Source: Desulfatibacillum alkenivorans DSM 16219
GTDB lineage: Bacteria > Desulfobacterota > Desulfobacteria > Desulfobacterales > Desulfatibacillaceae
Length of the DNA: 64,000 nt
Reading direction: 5' to 3'
Assembly (NCBI RefSeq): GCF_900142135.1
Contig: NZ_FQZU01000018.1
Coordinates: 509 to 64,508 of the forward strand
In this document: in pieces, positions 8,030 through 17,245 of the stretch
Numbering within the stretch: the first letter of the stretch is position 1
How the letters are laid out: each line of letters begins with the position of its first letter
Notes under the pieces: generated by a model
The model's input: the letters and a program-made list of their open reading frames with translations, nothing else
Databases searched by the model: none
Told to the model about the DNA's origin: nothing
Position numbers and translations under genes: made by a program

Positions 8030-9349
8030 ATGAAAGTTTTCATCAGCTACACCCAGCAGGATAAAAAGCACGCCGACCTCATTGCGGACAAACTGCGCGG
8101 CGCCGGGCATGAAGTCTGGTACGACGGATGGAAGATCAAGGCCGGGGACAACCTGCTGGAAAAAATCAATCAGGGTGTGAAGGAGGTTGACGCCTTCATC
8201 ATCATTATCAGCAAGGACTCCCTGAGCTCCAAGTGGTCCATGCACGAGTATTCGGCCCTGGCTTTCGGCGAGCTGTCCAGCCCCTCCACCCGGATCATCC
8301 CCGTCCTGGTGGATAAAAGCACGGTGCCCCAATATCTGGCCCGATACCAGTACGTGGACTTGTCCGAAAACCTGGACCGGGGCCTGAACGAGGTCCTGGG
8401 CTTTTTGTCAGACAAGCCGCCGGCCGCCAAAATAGGGGAGGGCAGGGAAAGGACCTACGCCCAGGCCATCGCCGCCCTGACCCGGGCGCTAAACGCCGGG
8501 AGGCTGTCTTTGTTTTGCGGCGCGGGGGCGTCCATAGGCGCGGGCATCCTATCATGGGACAATTTGCTGCTTATGCTGCTGGAGTCCATGATGATCCGCA
8601 TGTCCAGGAAGCATTCCCTGTCCGTGGAGGAAGTGGATCCCATGGAGTTCCAAAGAAGCTACAGCCCCTCCGCCCTGGTGGTTGGAAAATACCTCAAAAC
8701 CAACCTGGGCAACGACTTTCTGCCCCAGCTTCGCGACGCCCTGTACTCCAAGAATCCCAAGTCGTGCGCCATCATCGAAGCCATTGTGGATCTGGCCCGG
8801 CCTCAACGGGACGGCAAACCGCTGGACTCCATCGTGACCTTCAATTTCGACGGTCTGATCGAAGAGGCTTTGTCCGCCAATAACATCCGGCACATCGCCA
8901 TTTACGAAGAGGGCATGCGCTATAGTTGCAGCGAGCTGCCCATTTACCACGTCCACGGATACCTGCCGCGCAAAGGGAGAATCAAAAAGAACACGGACGT
9001 GGTGTTCTCGGAGGACGCCTATCACAACCAGTTCATCGATCCCTTTTCGTGGTCCAACCTGATTCAGTTGAACAAGCTGAGCCAAAACACCTGCCTGTTC
9101 ATCGGCCTGAGCTTGAACGATCCCAATTTGCGCAGGCTGCTCGACGTGGCCTACCGGAAAAACCCGTCCCGGGAGCTGAATCACTACGTCATCAAGAAGA
9201 TTCCCAGCCATTCCGAAGGAACCATCAACAGCCTGGCCCTTCTCCTGGAAGAGCAGGACGCCAACGAACTGGGCCTCAACGTGGTCTGGGTCAGGGAATA
9301 CTCCCACATCGCGCCGTTTCTCACGGAAATCGCCGGCGCCAAAGCCTAA
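8030..9349 (+). CDS. TIR-SIR2 fusion protein, probable antiphage NAD-consuming effector
   Basis: 439 residues with two NAD-processing domains. Residues 1-130 form a TIR domain: MKVFISYT strand A, then the conserved SKWSMHEY helix whose Glu73 sits at the usual catalytic position. Residues 145-430 form a SIR2-type domain: NAD-binding GAGAS (164-168), TFNFD (270-274, Asn272 and Asp274) and HVHG with the catalytic-position His309, then a family-typical FIGLSLNDPNLRRLL. Such domains deplete NAD+ or make signalling products during phage infection (Thoeris, DSR, SIR2-Argonaute and related systems). I chose the ATG at 8030 because the fold begins there and AAGG lies 5 bp upstream. No partner gene is seen; it stands alone between repeats, which fits a mobile defence gene. 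Confidence 0.85.
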   Translation: MKVFISYTQQDKKHADLIADKLRGAGHEVWYDGWKIKAGDNLLEKINQGVKEVDAFIIIISKDSLSSKWSMHEYSALAFGELSSPSTRIIPVLVDKSTVPQYLARYQYVDLSENLDRGLNEVLGFLSDKPPAAKIGEGRERTYAQAIAALTRALNAGRLSLFCGAGASIGAGILSWDNLLLMLLESMMIRMSRKHSLSVEEVDPMEFQRSYSPSALVVGKYLKTNLGNDFLPQLRDALYSKNPKSCAIIEAIVDLARPQRDGKPLDSIVTFNFDGLIEEALSANNIRHIAIYEEGMRYSCSELPIYHVHGYLPRKGRIKKNTDVVFSEDAYHNQFIDPFSWSNLIQLNKLSQNTCLFIGLSLNDPNLRRLLDVAYRKNPSRELNHYVIKKIPSHSEGTINSLALLLEEQDANELGLNVVWVREYSHIAPFLTEIAGAKA

Positions 9350-9400
9350 CTGCGGAACTGCATAACTGCATAACTGCATAGCAGCATAACTACATAACTA
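9350..9400. repeat. Short tandem repeat (aactgcat-type units)
   Basis: About six imperfect copies of an 8-9-bp unit (aactgcat, later aactacat) directly after the stop codon of the TIR-SIR2 gene. Confidence 0.7.
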
Positions 9401-9401
9401 C

Positions 9402-9464
9402 GCGCCTCCGGCGGCAAACTTTTGAAAAAGTTTGATCAAAACTTTTTAAATGGCGCTGCGCGCA
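9402..9464 (+). repeat. Dispersed extragenic repeat, copy 1 (gcgcctccggcggc type)
   Basis: About 63 bp nearly identical to 31987-32050. It begins gcgcctccggcggc, contains a small hairpin aactttt / aaaagtt, and ends tggcgct-cgcgca. Both copies follow the 3' end of a gene in the same orientation. Confidence 0.75.
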
Positions 9465-9563
9465 GGGCGTATGCCAAAAATTGGGGATCGGGTAGGCCAG
9501 CAGCGGCAGAGCAGTATTCTGCCGGGGTGCGGAGCGCAATAAGAGCGGCCGTCAATAAAAACA

Positions 9564-9758
9564 GGATTCAAGCAATGCCTCCCGTCCGCCTGACACCGAA
9601 ATTTCAAAATACGTTTTAGGCCGCACCTTATGTTGCTAAAGCAACCCTGGCAGCAAACAACGCTGCCAGGGCCACCCAAAAGAAGGGGCCGCCCGGTTGC
9701 ATTGCAGCCTGCCCCCCCCGTGGGCGCCAGTTTGACGCGCAAGCGCGTCCATGGCAGG
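9564..9758 (+). repeat. 195-bp direct repeat, copy 1
   Basis: Matches 10027-10221 at a constant offset of 463 bp without indels and with few mismatches. It contains a 10-bp perfect stem (9645-9654 / 9662-9671, ccctggcagc / gctgccaggg). Small cysteine-rich open frames on the minus strand here are by-products of the repeat. Confidence 0.85.
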
Positions 9759-9900
9759 CACGGGGGCCTGCACTACATTGTCGTGAGGAGCGGCGTTGGG
9801 CGTTCTGCGCAGGGCAAGCCTTAGAACTTACACTGTTTTAGGGAAATATTGCCCTGAATTATTCTCCGGTGCGTTCCGGCCAGCCTCGGCGACCCAACCC

Positions 9901-9936
9901 GGGTGGCCCAGGCAAGGCAGTTTTTGCCTGGGTCCG
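9901..9936 (+). repeat. Extragenic palindrome (gggtggcccaggcaa family)
   Basis: Perfect 9-bp stem 9907-9915 / 9924-9932 (cccaggcaa / ttgcctggg) preceded by gggtgg. Related hairpins lie at 34106-34140 and 45294-45327. In the opposite orientation they lie inside both copies of the 195-bp repeat. Confidence 0.7.
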
Positions 9937-10026
9937 ACAGGACAAAAGGAACGGCCTAGGGGGTGGTAGAAATCCCTGAATTTACGGCGAGCGGACGATT
10001 TATCCAAAACCATGAAACAAAATCAG

Positions 10027-10221
10027 GGATTCAAGCAATGCCTCCCGTCCGCCTGACACCGAAATTTCAAAATATGTTTTAGGCCGCACCTTATGTTGCT
10101 AAAGCAACCCTGGCAGCAAACAACGCTGCCAGGGCCACCCAAAAGAAGGGGCCGCCCGGTTGCATTGCAGCCTGCCCCTTCTGTGGGCGCCTTATTGACG
10201 CGCAAGCGCGTCCATGGCAGG
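10027..10221 (+). repeat. 195-bp direct repeat, copy 2
   Basis: Second copy of 9564-9758, including the same hairpin at 10108-10117 / 10125-10134. The two copies are separated by about 270 bp of other repeat-like sequence. No gene is seen between 9350 and 10317. Confidence 0.85.
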
Positions 10222-10317
10222 GCAAGCCCTGAAACTACGCTGCATTGGAAAATTTTTTGCCTTAGTCCTTCTCCGTCGCGTTTTGGCTAACTGCGGTATG
10301 TCATGATAGGGCGGTGT

Positions 10318-10815
10318 TTACTCGATTTCTTCCCCTTTACGCAGAATTTCAATAATCATTTTTTTTTGTTTTATCGCTTCAGACCAAAAAGAATATAAAA
10401 CTAAAGCACAGATTGGGAGCAACATTCCGAGTGAAAAAATCAGGGCGGGAAGCGCCTGTGCTGCACCACTAAAAAGACCGGAGCACACACCCCTTATAAA
10501 ATAGTAAAAGACGCAATACCAGATGCATAAGAATGCAATGGCGACTGGAGGAAGCGTCATACGAACTTCCACTTGACCGCCCGTGTTTCCGGTCGGAAAT
10601 TTTCCGGAAACATTCGGCTGAAAGGAGTTTAAGTAGGAAAGGATTCGCTTGATTCTAAAACCCTCTTGAGAAACCTTTCCTTCAAAGGGTTTGTTTTCTT
10701 TGAAATATACATGGAAAAATGTTCTGGCTTCGACTTGGGATTTAAATAGGGCGACCAGTTCGTCGCGAGATAATTTTGTATCAATATGGAATTTGTCGTA
10801 AGGCCATAACTTCAC
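10318..10815 (-). CDS. Small two-segment membrane protein of unknown function
   Basis: 165 residues. Residues 1-85 are soluble and mixed (MKLWPYDKFHIDTKLSRDEL start, then FEGKVSQEGFRIKRIL). Two hydrophobic segments follow at about 88-108 (PPVAIAFLCIWYCVFYYFI) and 122-143, then a basic-acidic tail. The layout suggests an inner-membrane protein with a cytoplasmic N-terminal domain. I do not recognise the family. Base composition is more AT-rich than its neighbours and it lies beside the repeat array and TIR-SIR2 gene, so it may be accessory DNA. Confidence 0.6.
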   Translation of the reverse strand: MKLWPYDKFHIDTKLSRDELVALFKSQVEARTFFHVYFKENKPFEGKVSQEGFRIKRILSYLNSFQPNVSGKFPTGNTGGQVEVRMTLPPVAIAFLCIWYCVFYYFIRGVCSGLFSGAAQALPALIFSLGMLLPICALVLYSFWSEAIKQKKMIIEILRKGEEIE

Positions 10816-10991
10816 GGATCACTCCTATATTTTTTAGCAAATTATTCGGATTGGATTAAATAAGAAAACAATAAATGGTTCCGATCAAGACTGTCCAACC
10901 GCCTAACTCATTGATTTCAATATGCTTTCACGGACGCATCTACTGTTGCTTCGCAACCCCATTAGGGCGCATGTACGTCCTGAATTCGCCA

Positions 10992-11714
10992 TTAATACAG
11001 CCTTCTGGCGTTGATTTCCGGAAAGCCGGCCTTCATGATTTTATCGGCGGCTTTTTGGATGTTGTAGGGGACGTAGCAGATGGTCAGGGCGTTCATTTTG
11101 GTGTCCCAGATCACGTATTTGGCGTTGTTGTCGCCGTCCCGGGGCTGGCCCACGCTGCCTACGTTGACGATGGTCTTGCGGTTGTCCAGAAGCCAGCCGC
11201 CTTCCAGCAGGGGGTAAGTAATGACGTTGTGGCCGTCAAAGGCGACCAGGTCCAGGCTGTGGGTGTGGCCCACAAAACACAGCTTGTAAGGGACCGAATC
11301 CCACATGCGGGATATGGCGCCCTGGTCCGCTTCAAACAGATATTTGTGGATGGAGTCGGGCGGAAAGCCGTGCACGCCCAAAGCGCCGTGAAACTCGATG
11401 TTCACGGGCCATTTTCTGATGCGCTCCACGCTTTCGGGCTTGAGCATTTTACGGGTGAGCAGGGCGGTTTTCTTGGCCTGAGGGTTGAAATAATGTAAAA
11501 TGTCGTCGTCGTATACGGCTTCTTCGTGGTTTCCCAGGATGGAGGGGATTTTATTCTCCCACAGAAGCTGAAGGACGGGTTCGGGGTCGGCGCCGTACCC
11601 CACCACGTCGCCCAGGCACACGCAGGCGTGTACATTGCGGATTTGCATATTTTCCAGGACAGCCGTAAATGCTTCCAGATTGGCGTGAATATCAGAAATA
11701 ACAGCAATTCGCAC
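10992..11714 (-). CDS. Metallophosphoesterase (calcineurin-like, YfcE/MJ0936 type)
   Basis: 240-residue cytoplasmic phosphoesterase with a two-metal centre. Motifs in order: SDIHAN (Asp8, His10), LGDVVGYGADP, LGNHE (about 60-64), a His in GVHGFPPDS, and GHTH (about 148-151). All metal ligands are present. The family includes phosphodiesterases and Ap4A-type hydrolases, and the substrate cannot be predicted. It reads divergently from rpsT, with 183 bp between. Confidence 0.88.
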   Translation of the reverse strand: MRIAVISDIHANLEAFTAVLENMQIRNVHACVCLGDVVGYGADPEPVLQLLWENKIPSILGNHEEAVYDDDILHYFNPQAKKTALLTRKMLKPESVERIRKWPVNIEFHGALGVHGFPPDSIHKYLFEADQGAISRMWDSVPYKLCFVGHTHSLDLVAFDGHNVITYPLLEGGWLLDNRKTIVNVGSVGQPRDGDNNAKYVIWDTKMNALTICYVPYNIQKAADKIMKAGFPEINARRLY

Positions 11715-11756
11715 AGTCGCCCGCCCTTGAAAAATTATGGTTGAATGATTTAGGCC

Positions 11757-11785
11757 TTGACAAGAAAGGCTATTTTCCTTACATA
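11757..11785 (+). promoter_or_regulatory. Likely promoter of rpsT
   Basis: Perfect TTGACA (11757-11762), 17-bp spacer and a weaker TACATA (11780-11785), about 110 bp upstream of the rpsT start. The leader could carry the known S20 autoregulation, but no structure was recognised. Confidence 0.5.
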
Positions 11786-11897
11786 CCGCTTTTTATGTTG
11801 TGGTGTCTACCGAATATAGGCCCGCACCAGCTAACGAAAGTGAAAAATAAATAAATCGGCGATTGAAAAAACAACGCCGGCCAAGGAGGATGCAACA

Positions 11898-12164
11898 TTG
11901 GCGAATCATAAGTCCGCTTTGAAAAGAGCAAAACAGAACACCATCAAGCAAATACGCAACCGTTCCTACAAGACCCGTCTCAGGAATATGGTCAAGAAGG
12001 TCAACCAGGCTGTGGAAGCCCAGTCCGCCGATGAAGCCAAAGCTATTTTGGTGGAAACTCAGTCGATCATCGATAAGTGCGCTAGCAAGGGCGTTATCCA
12101 CAAAAACACCGCTTCCAGGAAGATTTCCCGCCTTGCCAAAAAGGTAGAGGCCCTGGCCGGTTAG
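11898..12164 (+). CDS. rpsT: 30S ribosomal protein S20
   Basis: 88-residue basic primary binder of 16S rRNA. The N-terminus ANHKSALKRAKQN and the C-terminal HKNTASRKISRLAKKV are S20 signatures. Translation begins at TTG (11898) behind a full AAGGAGGA seven bases away. A non-ATG start also occurs in E. coli rpsT, where it takes part in autogenous control. Length is normal. Confidence 0.97.
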   Translation: MANHKSALKRAKQNTIKQIRNRSYKTRLRNMVKKVNQAVEAQSADEAKAILVETQSIIDKCASKGVIHKNTASRKISRLAKKVEALAG

Positions 12165-12259
12165 GTTACCGAACTTGTAGTGAATGGGTGCGGCGGCTGC
12201 GCTGCATGGCCAGGCTTCAAACCCTTGGCCGACATGGCAGCGCGCCGACCGATACCCCA

Positions 12260-12787
12260 TTAAAATCCTTCAAAATATGCTTCCATCCGATGGCGGATCT
12301 TCATAGCCAGGCGCGTGGTCAACACCGACAACGCCTGGTTTTTGTTTGCCTGGGTGGCCGCCAGGTTTCCGCTCACCACCTGATAGGTCTCGTGTTCCGA
12401 AATCTTGTCGTCCGCCCACAACACCCGGCCGTCTTCATCAAGCAGTTCCAGAGACAAAATCATTCTCACCCTGCGCAGGGCTGAATCCCCGGACGACCTG
12501 CGCGCTGCATTTTCATCCAACAAAGACTCGATGGACCCCGCCAAAAGCACGTTGGCCTCGGCGCGGCTGTGGGCCAGGGTGAATTTTTGCTCCCGGGTGA
12601 ACTCCCTTATCAGGCCGTTTGTTATCATGGTTTCCAGGCCGGTTTCGGCTGTTTCGTTATCCAAAACCGGTATGAAAACCGTCCGCACGGGGTCGCCGGG
12701 CCTGGCGCCTCCGGAAAAATGATATCCGCAGGCGCACAGGCTTAATATCAATACGGGTAAAACCAATCGCAAAAGAGCCTTTTGCAT
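12260..12787 (-). CDS. lptE: LPS-assembly lipoprotein LptE
   Basis: 175-residue outer-membrane lipoprotein that plugs the LptD pore and helps place LPS on the cell surface. A signal peptide ends in the lipobox LCAC (acylated Cys near residue 19), followed by GYHFSGG, the usual start of mature LptE. The body contains FIPVLDNETAETGLE and long amphipathic helices. It follows leuS on the same strand by 30 bp, the gene order also found in E. coli (leuS-lptE). Its presence shows that the organism has a Gram-negative outer membrane. Confidence 0.88.
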   Translation of the reverse strand: MQKALLRLVLPVLILSLCACGYHFSGGARPGDPVRTVFIPVLDNETAETGLETMITNGLIREFTREQKFTLAHSRAEANVLLAGSIESLLDENAARRSSGDSALRRVRMILSLELLDEDGRVLWADDKISEHETYQVVSGNLAATQANKNQALSVLTTRLAMKIRHRMEAYFEGF

Positions 12788-12817
12788 GGGCCGGTCCCTG
12801 AACCTTTCCTGCAGCGG

Positions 12818-15409
12818 CTAAACCACTACATTGACCAGTTTGTTCTTGACCACAATCACCTTGCGAATGGGCTTGCCGCCCATGAACTTCCGGACCTTTT
12901 CATCGGCCAGAGCCATTTCCTTGATCTTTTCGTCCTCCGTGTCCAGGGGCACATTCAGCTTGCTGCGCAGCTTGCCGTTGACCTGAAGCACCACAACCAC
13001 CTCATCGGCGGTCAGGGCGTCTTCCCGCCACGCGGGCCATGGGGTTTCCAAAACGCACTGGGTTTTTCCGAACATGCTCCACAGCTCTTCGGTAAAATGG
13101 GGCGTCATGGGCGAAATCAGCAGGATGACCGCTTCCACGGCGGCGCGAAGCACGCCGGCCCGTTTTTCGTCCTGCAGGTCGTCGTCCAGGCCGTAGACCA
13201 TGTTCACCAGTTCCATGACCGCGGCAATGGCCGTGTTAAAATGGAACCTGCCGTCAATGTCTTCGGTGACCTTTTTAATGGTCTGGTGGGTTTTTTTGTA
13301 CAGGTCCTTTAAGTAGCCGTCCAGGTCGTCCGGGCTTCCCTCGTAGGGCTGCACGTCCTTGACCTCGTCCATATGGGCGGCGAACATGCGCCAGACCCTT
13401 TGGAGGAACCTGTAAGACCCTTCCACCCCTTCCTCGCTCCAGTCCAGGTCCCGTTCCGGAGGAGCGGCGAACAGGCAGAACAGGCGGATGGTGTCCGCGC
13501 CGTATTTCGCCAGCAGTTCTTCCGGGTCCACCACGTTCAATTTGGATTTGGACATTTTTTCCACACGGCCGGCTTCAACAATCTTGCCGCACTTGGTGCA
13601 GGTTCGTTCCTCGCCGTTTCCTTCCACTTCGTGGGGGAACAGCCAGCCGTGTTCGGGGCACTTGAGGGTTTCCTTGCAGACCATGCCCTGGGTCAGGAGC
13701 CGGGTAAAGGGCTCTTTAAAGTCCACCAGGCCGAAGTCGTTCAGCACCCGGGTGAAGTAGCGGGAGTAGAGCAAGTGCATGACCGCGTGCTCCACCCCTC
13801 CGATGTATTGATCCACGGGCATCCAGTATTTGACCGCATCCACGTCGAACATTGCGTCGTCGCATTTGGGGCTGCAGTAGCGTTCCGGATACCAGCTTGA
13901 CTCCACAAAGGTGTCCATGGTGTCGGTTTCGCGCCGGGCGTTTTCGTTTCCGCACTGGGGGCAGGTGGTCTTTACGAACGAATCCAGTTCGGACAAGGGC
14001 GACTTGCCGCCTTCCAGCAGGTTGGCGTCCTCGGGCAGAATCACGGGCAGCTGGTCTTCGGGCACGGGCGCAATGCCGCAGTCCGGGCAGTGGATCATGG
14101 GAATGGGAGCGCCCCAGTAGCGCTGCCGGGAGATGCCCCAGTCGCGAATGCGGTACTGGACCGTCTTTTTGCCCATGTCGTTTTCGTCCAGGTATTGGGC
14201 GATGGCCTCCATGGCGTCGGTGTTTTTCATGCCGTCAAATTGGCCGGAATTCACCAGCACGCCCGGGTCCGTATAGGCTTCGGTCATGGTTTCGGGCGAA
14301 AGCGCCTCGCCTTCGGGCTGGATGACCACGATTTTTTCCAGGCCGTATTTGGTTGCAAACTCAAAGTCCCTCTGGTCGTGCGTGGGAACCGACATGACCG
14401 CGCCGGTGCCGTATTCCATGAGGGCGAAGTTGGCCGTATAGATTTCCATGGTCTTGCCGGTCAGGGGATTGATGCATTGGGCGCCAATGGGCACGCCTTC
14501 CTTTTCCTTGTCGTCCGCGGTGCGTTTGGCCTTGTCCTGCTTGGCCATGCGGGAGACGAATTCCTGGACGACGGCCTCCTGGGCCGTGCCTTTGCTCAAC
14601 TCCTCAACCAGAGGATGCTCGGGCGCCAGGCACATAAAGGTGGCGCCGCACAAGGTGTCGGGCCGGGTGGTGAAGACCTTGATTTTTACGTCGCTGTCCT
14701 TGACGGAAAAGAGGATTTCGGCGCCGTGGCTTTTGCCGATCCAGTTTTTCTGCATGGTGACGACCTTTTCGGGCCATCCGGGCAGTTTGTCGCAGTGCTC
14801 CAGCAGATCGTCGGCGTAGTCCGTAATCCGGAAGAACCACTGCTTCAGCTTTTTCTGCTCCACCTCGTCTCCGCAGCGCCAGCACATGTTCTGCTCCACC
14901 TGCTCGTTGGCCAGAACGGTCTGGCAGGTATGGCACCAGTTGACGTTGGCTTCCTTGCGGTAGGCCATGCCTTTTTTGAACATCTGCACAAAGAGCCATT
15001 GCTCCCAGCGGTAATAGTCGGGCTTGCAGGTGGCGATTTCGCGGTCCCAGTCGTAGGAAAAGCCCATGGCTTTCAACTGGGCGCCCATGGCTGCTATGTT
15101 TTCGTAAGTCCACTTGGCAGGATGGGTGTTGTTTTTGATGGCCGCGTTTTCGGCGGGCATGCCGAAAGCGTCCCAGCCCATGGGGTGAAGGACGTTAAAG
15201 CCCTGCATCCTCTTAAAACGGGCCACCACGTCGCCGATGGAGTAGTTGCGAACATGCCCCATATGGATTTTTCCGGACGGATAGGGAAACATTTCCATAA
15301 GAAAATACTTCTCTTTGGAGGGGTCTTCCTTCACTTTGAACAGTCCGGCGGCGTCCCAATGGGCTTGCCATTTGCCTTCTATTTTTTTGGGGTCGTAGCG
15401 TTCATCCAT
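12818..15409 (-). CDS. leuS: Leucyl-tRNA synthetase
   Basis: 863-residue class I aminoacyl-tRNA synthetase that charges tRNA-Leu. The HIGH-type motif is seen in [15 protein letters not shown] (residues about 42-56) and KMSKSK near residue 615. The CP1 editing domain lies between, with [19 protein letters not shown]. Zinc-binding Cys pairs are seen ([27 protein letters not shown]). Length is standard for bacteria. A possible promoter lies at 15424-15452; lptE is in the same operon. Confidence 0.97.
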   Translation of the reverse strand: MDERYDPKKIEGKWQAHWDAAGLFKVKEDPSKEKYFLMEMFPYPSGKIHMGHVRNYSIGDVVARFKRMQGFNVLHPMGWDAFGMPAENAAIKNNTHPAKWTYENIAAMGAQLKAMGFSYDWDREIATCKPDYYRWEQWLFVQMFKKGMAYRKEANVNWCHTCQTVLANEQVEQNMCWRCGDEVEQKKLKQWFFRITDYADDLLEHCDKLPGWPEKVVTMQKNWIGKSHGAEILFSVKDSDVKIKVFTTRPDTLCGATFMCLAPEHPLVEELSKGTAQEAVVQEFVSRMAKQDKAKRTADDKEKEGVPIGAQCINPLTGKTMEIYTANFALMEYGTGAVMSVPTHDQRDFEFATKYGLEKIVVIQPEGEALSPETMTEAYTDPGVLVNSGQFDGMKNTDAMEAIAQYLDENDMGKKTVQYRIRDWGISRQRYWGAPIPMIHCPDCGIAPVPEDQLPVILPEDANLLEGGKSPLSELDSFVKTTCPQCGNENARRETDTMDTFVESSWYPERYCSPKCDDAMFDVDAVKYWMPVDQYIGGVEHAVMHLLYSRYFTRVLNDFGLVDFKEPFTRLLTQGMVCKETLKCPEHGWLFPHEVEGNGEERTCTKCGKIVEAGRVEKMSKSKLNVVDPEELLAKYGADTIRLFCLFAAPPERDLDWSEEGVEGSYRFLQRVWRMFAAHMDEVKDVQPYEGSPDDLDGYLKDLYKKTHQTIKKVTEDIDGRFHFNTAIAAVMELVNMVYGLDDDLQDEKRAGVLRAAVEAVILLISPMTPHFTEELWSMFGKTQCVLETPWPAWREDALTADEVVVVLQVNGKLRSKLNVPLDTEDEKIKEMALADEKVRKFMGGKPIRKVIVVKNKLVNVVV

Positions 15410-15423
15410 GCCAAAATGCCTTT

Positions 15424-15452
15424 CACATACAGGGGCTTAAGAGAGTTGTCAG
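15424..15452 (-). promoter_or_regulatory. Possible promoter of leuS
   Basis: On the minus strand CTGACA (15452-15447), 17-bp spacer, TATGTG (15429-15424). The -35 is good, the -10 weak. Confidence 0.4.
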
Positions 15453-15589
15453 CAATATAAACCGGGTTGGTCCCTCCCGGCGTTCCATAGTCAGGGGGCA
15501 ATGCTATCACCTTTCATCCATGCCACAACTCAGGGCGTTTGGCAAGGAGCAGGCTTTTATTTCGTCATGTTATAACCCCCAGAATTCCG

Positions 15590-15618
15590 TTGACTTCATT
15601 GCGTTTTATTTCTATCTA
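15590..15618 (+). promoter_or_regulatory. Likely promoter of the RNase G gene
   Basis: TTGACT (15590-15595), 17-bp spacer, TATCTA (15613-15618), about 48 bp before the start codon. Confidence 0.5.
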
Positions 15619-15665
15619 ATAGGCAAGCAAGAAAGAACCTTAACCATAATGAAAGTTTAACGCCA

Positions 15666-17129
15666 ATGACAACAAGGATTCTTGTAAATGCGGTAGACCC
15701 GGAGGAGTGCCGCATCGCGATTGTCAAAGACAACAATCTTGAAGGATTTCATATAGAAACCGCCGCCCGGGAAATCACCCGCGGCAATATATACAAGGGC
15801 GTCATCGCCCGGGTGGAGCCTAGCCTTCAGGCCGTGTTTGTGGACTACGGAGCAGAGCGTCACGGATTTTTGCAGAAAAACGAAATTCACAGCGACTATT
15901 TTATGGACACCAATTCCGGGGACACGGCCATTAAAAACCTGCTTAAGCCGGGCATGGAGCTTTTGGTTCAGATCACCAAAGACCCTGTGGATAAAAAAGG
16001 GGCCATGCTCACTACCTTCATCTCCCTGGCCGGCCGCTATGTGGTGCTCATGCCGGGCAGCAAGACCCGGGGCGTGTCCCGGAAGATCGAGGAGGAGGAG
16101 GAACGGGTCCGCCTGAAAAAGATCCTGGATTCCTGCAAGATTCCCGAGGGATTCGGGGTGATTGTCCGCACCGTGGGCAAAAAGGGCACCAAGTCCGTCA
16201 TTTCCCAGGACATCAAGCACCTGCTCAGGCTTTGGAAGACCATCAACAAAAAGGGCATTGAAGAAAAGGCCCCGGCTCTGCTCAATAAGGAGCAAAGCCT
16301 CGCCATTCGCTCTTTGCGGGACAACTTCAATGCGGACATAAGCAGCATCCTGGTGGACGATCCCAACGCCTACGAGGAAATCAAGGAGTTTATGTCCGTC
16401 ATCGCGCCCCGCAGAAAAAAAGTGGTGCGCTTGCACAAAGAGGAGCGGCCCATATTTTCCAAGTATCAACTGGAAATGCAGATCGCCTCCATTTTTGAGA
16501 GCAAAGTCAACCTGAAATCCGGCGGAAGCATTGTAATCCATCCCACGGAGGCCCTGGTATCCATTGATGTGAACTCAGGCAAGTCCACCAAGGAAGCGTC
16601 GGTGGAGAAAACCGCCCTCAAGACCGATCTGGAAGCGGCCGAGGAAATCGCACGGCAACTGCGCTTGCGCGACCTGGGGGGCTTGATTGTGGTGGATTTT
16701 ATCGATATGCGGGACGCAAAGAATCGTACGGCCGTTGAAAAGGCCATGCGCCAGCACGCCAAACTGGACAAGGCGCGCATGAAAATCGGCCGCATTTCCC
16801 AGTTTGGGCTTATGGAAATGTCTCGCCAACGCATAAGTCCTTCTATTGATTACGGAAGCTACCTTACATGCCCCCAATGCCGCGGCAAGGGCAGGGTGCC
16901 GTCCCTGGAAACCATGGCCCTGGATTTTCTGCGTAAGCTAAGGTCTCAGATCATCAAAGAAGGCGTTAAAAGCATGGAAGGCATGGTTCCGGCCAATGTG
17001 GCGGAGTACCTGTTGAACAAGAAGCGCCGGGAATTGAATGACCTGGAATTACGGCATGATGTGACCATAGTCATTAGGCCGGACAAAGGTCTTGTCCCAG
17101 GCGAATCCCATATTCACGCCGAAAAATAG
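15666..17129 (+). CDS. rng: Ribonuclease G (RNase E/G family)
   Basis: 487-residue single-strand-specific endoribonuclease for rRNA maturation and mRNA decay. The S1 domain is in the N-terminal 120 residues (GNIYKGVIARVEPSLQAVFV). The catalytic DNase I-like part has SIDVNSGKST (Asp of the Mg2+ site) and VVDFIDMRD. The Zn-link is at CPQCRGKGRV (CPxC). It lacks the long C-terminal scaffold of RNase E, so the RNase G name is preferred. Confidence 0.93.
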   Translation: MTTRILVNAVDPEECRIAIVKDNNLEGFHIETAAREITRGNIYKGVIARVEPSLQAVFVDYGAERHGFLQKNEIHSDYFMDTNSGDTAIKNLLKPGMELLVQITKDPVDKKGAMLTTFISLAGRYVVLMPGSKTRGVSRKIEEEEERVRLKKILDSCKIPEGFGVIVRTVGKKGTKSVISQDIKHLLRLWKTINKKGIEEKAPALLNKEQSLAIRSLRDNFNADISSILVDDPNAYEEIKEFMSVIAPRRKKVVRLHKEERPIFSKYQLEMQIASIFESKVNLKSGGSIVIHPTEALVSIDVNSGKSTKEASVEKTALKTDLEAAEEIARQLRLRDLGGLIVVDFIDMRDAKNRTAVEKAMRQHAKLDKARMKIGRISQFGLMEMSRQRISPSIDYGSYLTCPQCRGKGRVPSLETMALDFLRKLRSQIIKEGVKSMEGMVPANVAEYLLNKKRRELNDLELRHDVTIVIRPDKGLVPGESHIHAEK

Positions 17130-17245
17130 GCTTGACGGTCTCTCCTTTTTTTTCTACTACTTCTCGACTTAAGCTCCAAAAGCCGTGTTCGTATTGGCGG
17201 GGGGACGCCATATGGTGAAAAACAGACTTTCAGAGAGGGAGACAA

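Noticed and set aside
9446-9742. 98-codon Cys-rich open frame, repeated at 10023-10205
   Set aside because: Lies wholly in the duplicated repeat; its similarity to the second copy is due to the repeat.
9350-10317. Possible CRISPR array
   Set aside because: Only two copies of the long unit, with no regular spacers and no cas genes.
14090-15460. 456-codon plus-strand open frame opposite leuS
   Set aside because: Shadow frame of leuS caused by high GC at third positions; the same holds for the long frames opposite the PHP-glycosyltransferase, typA and topA genes.
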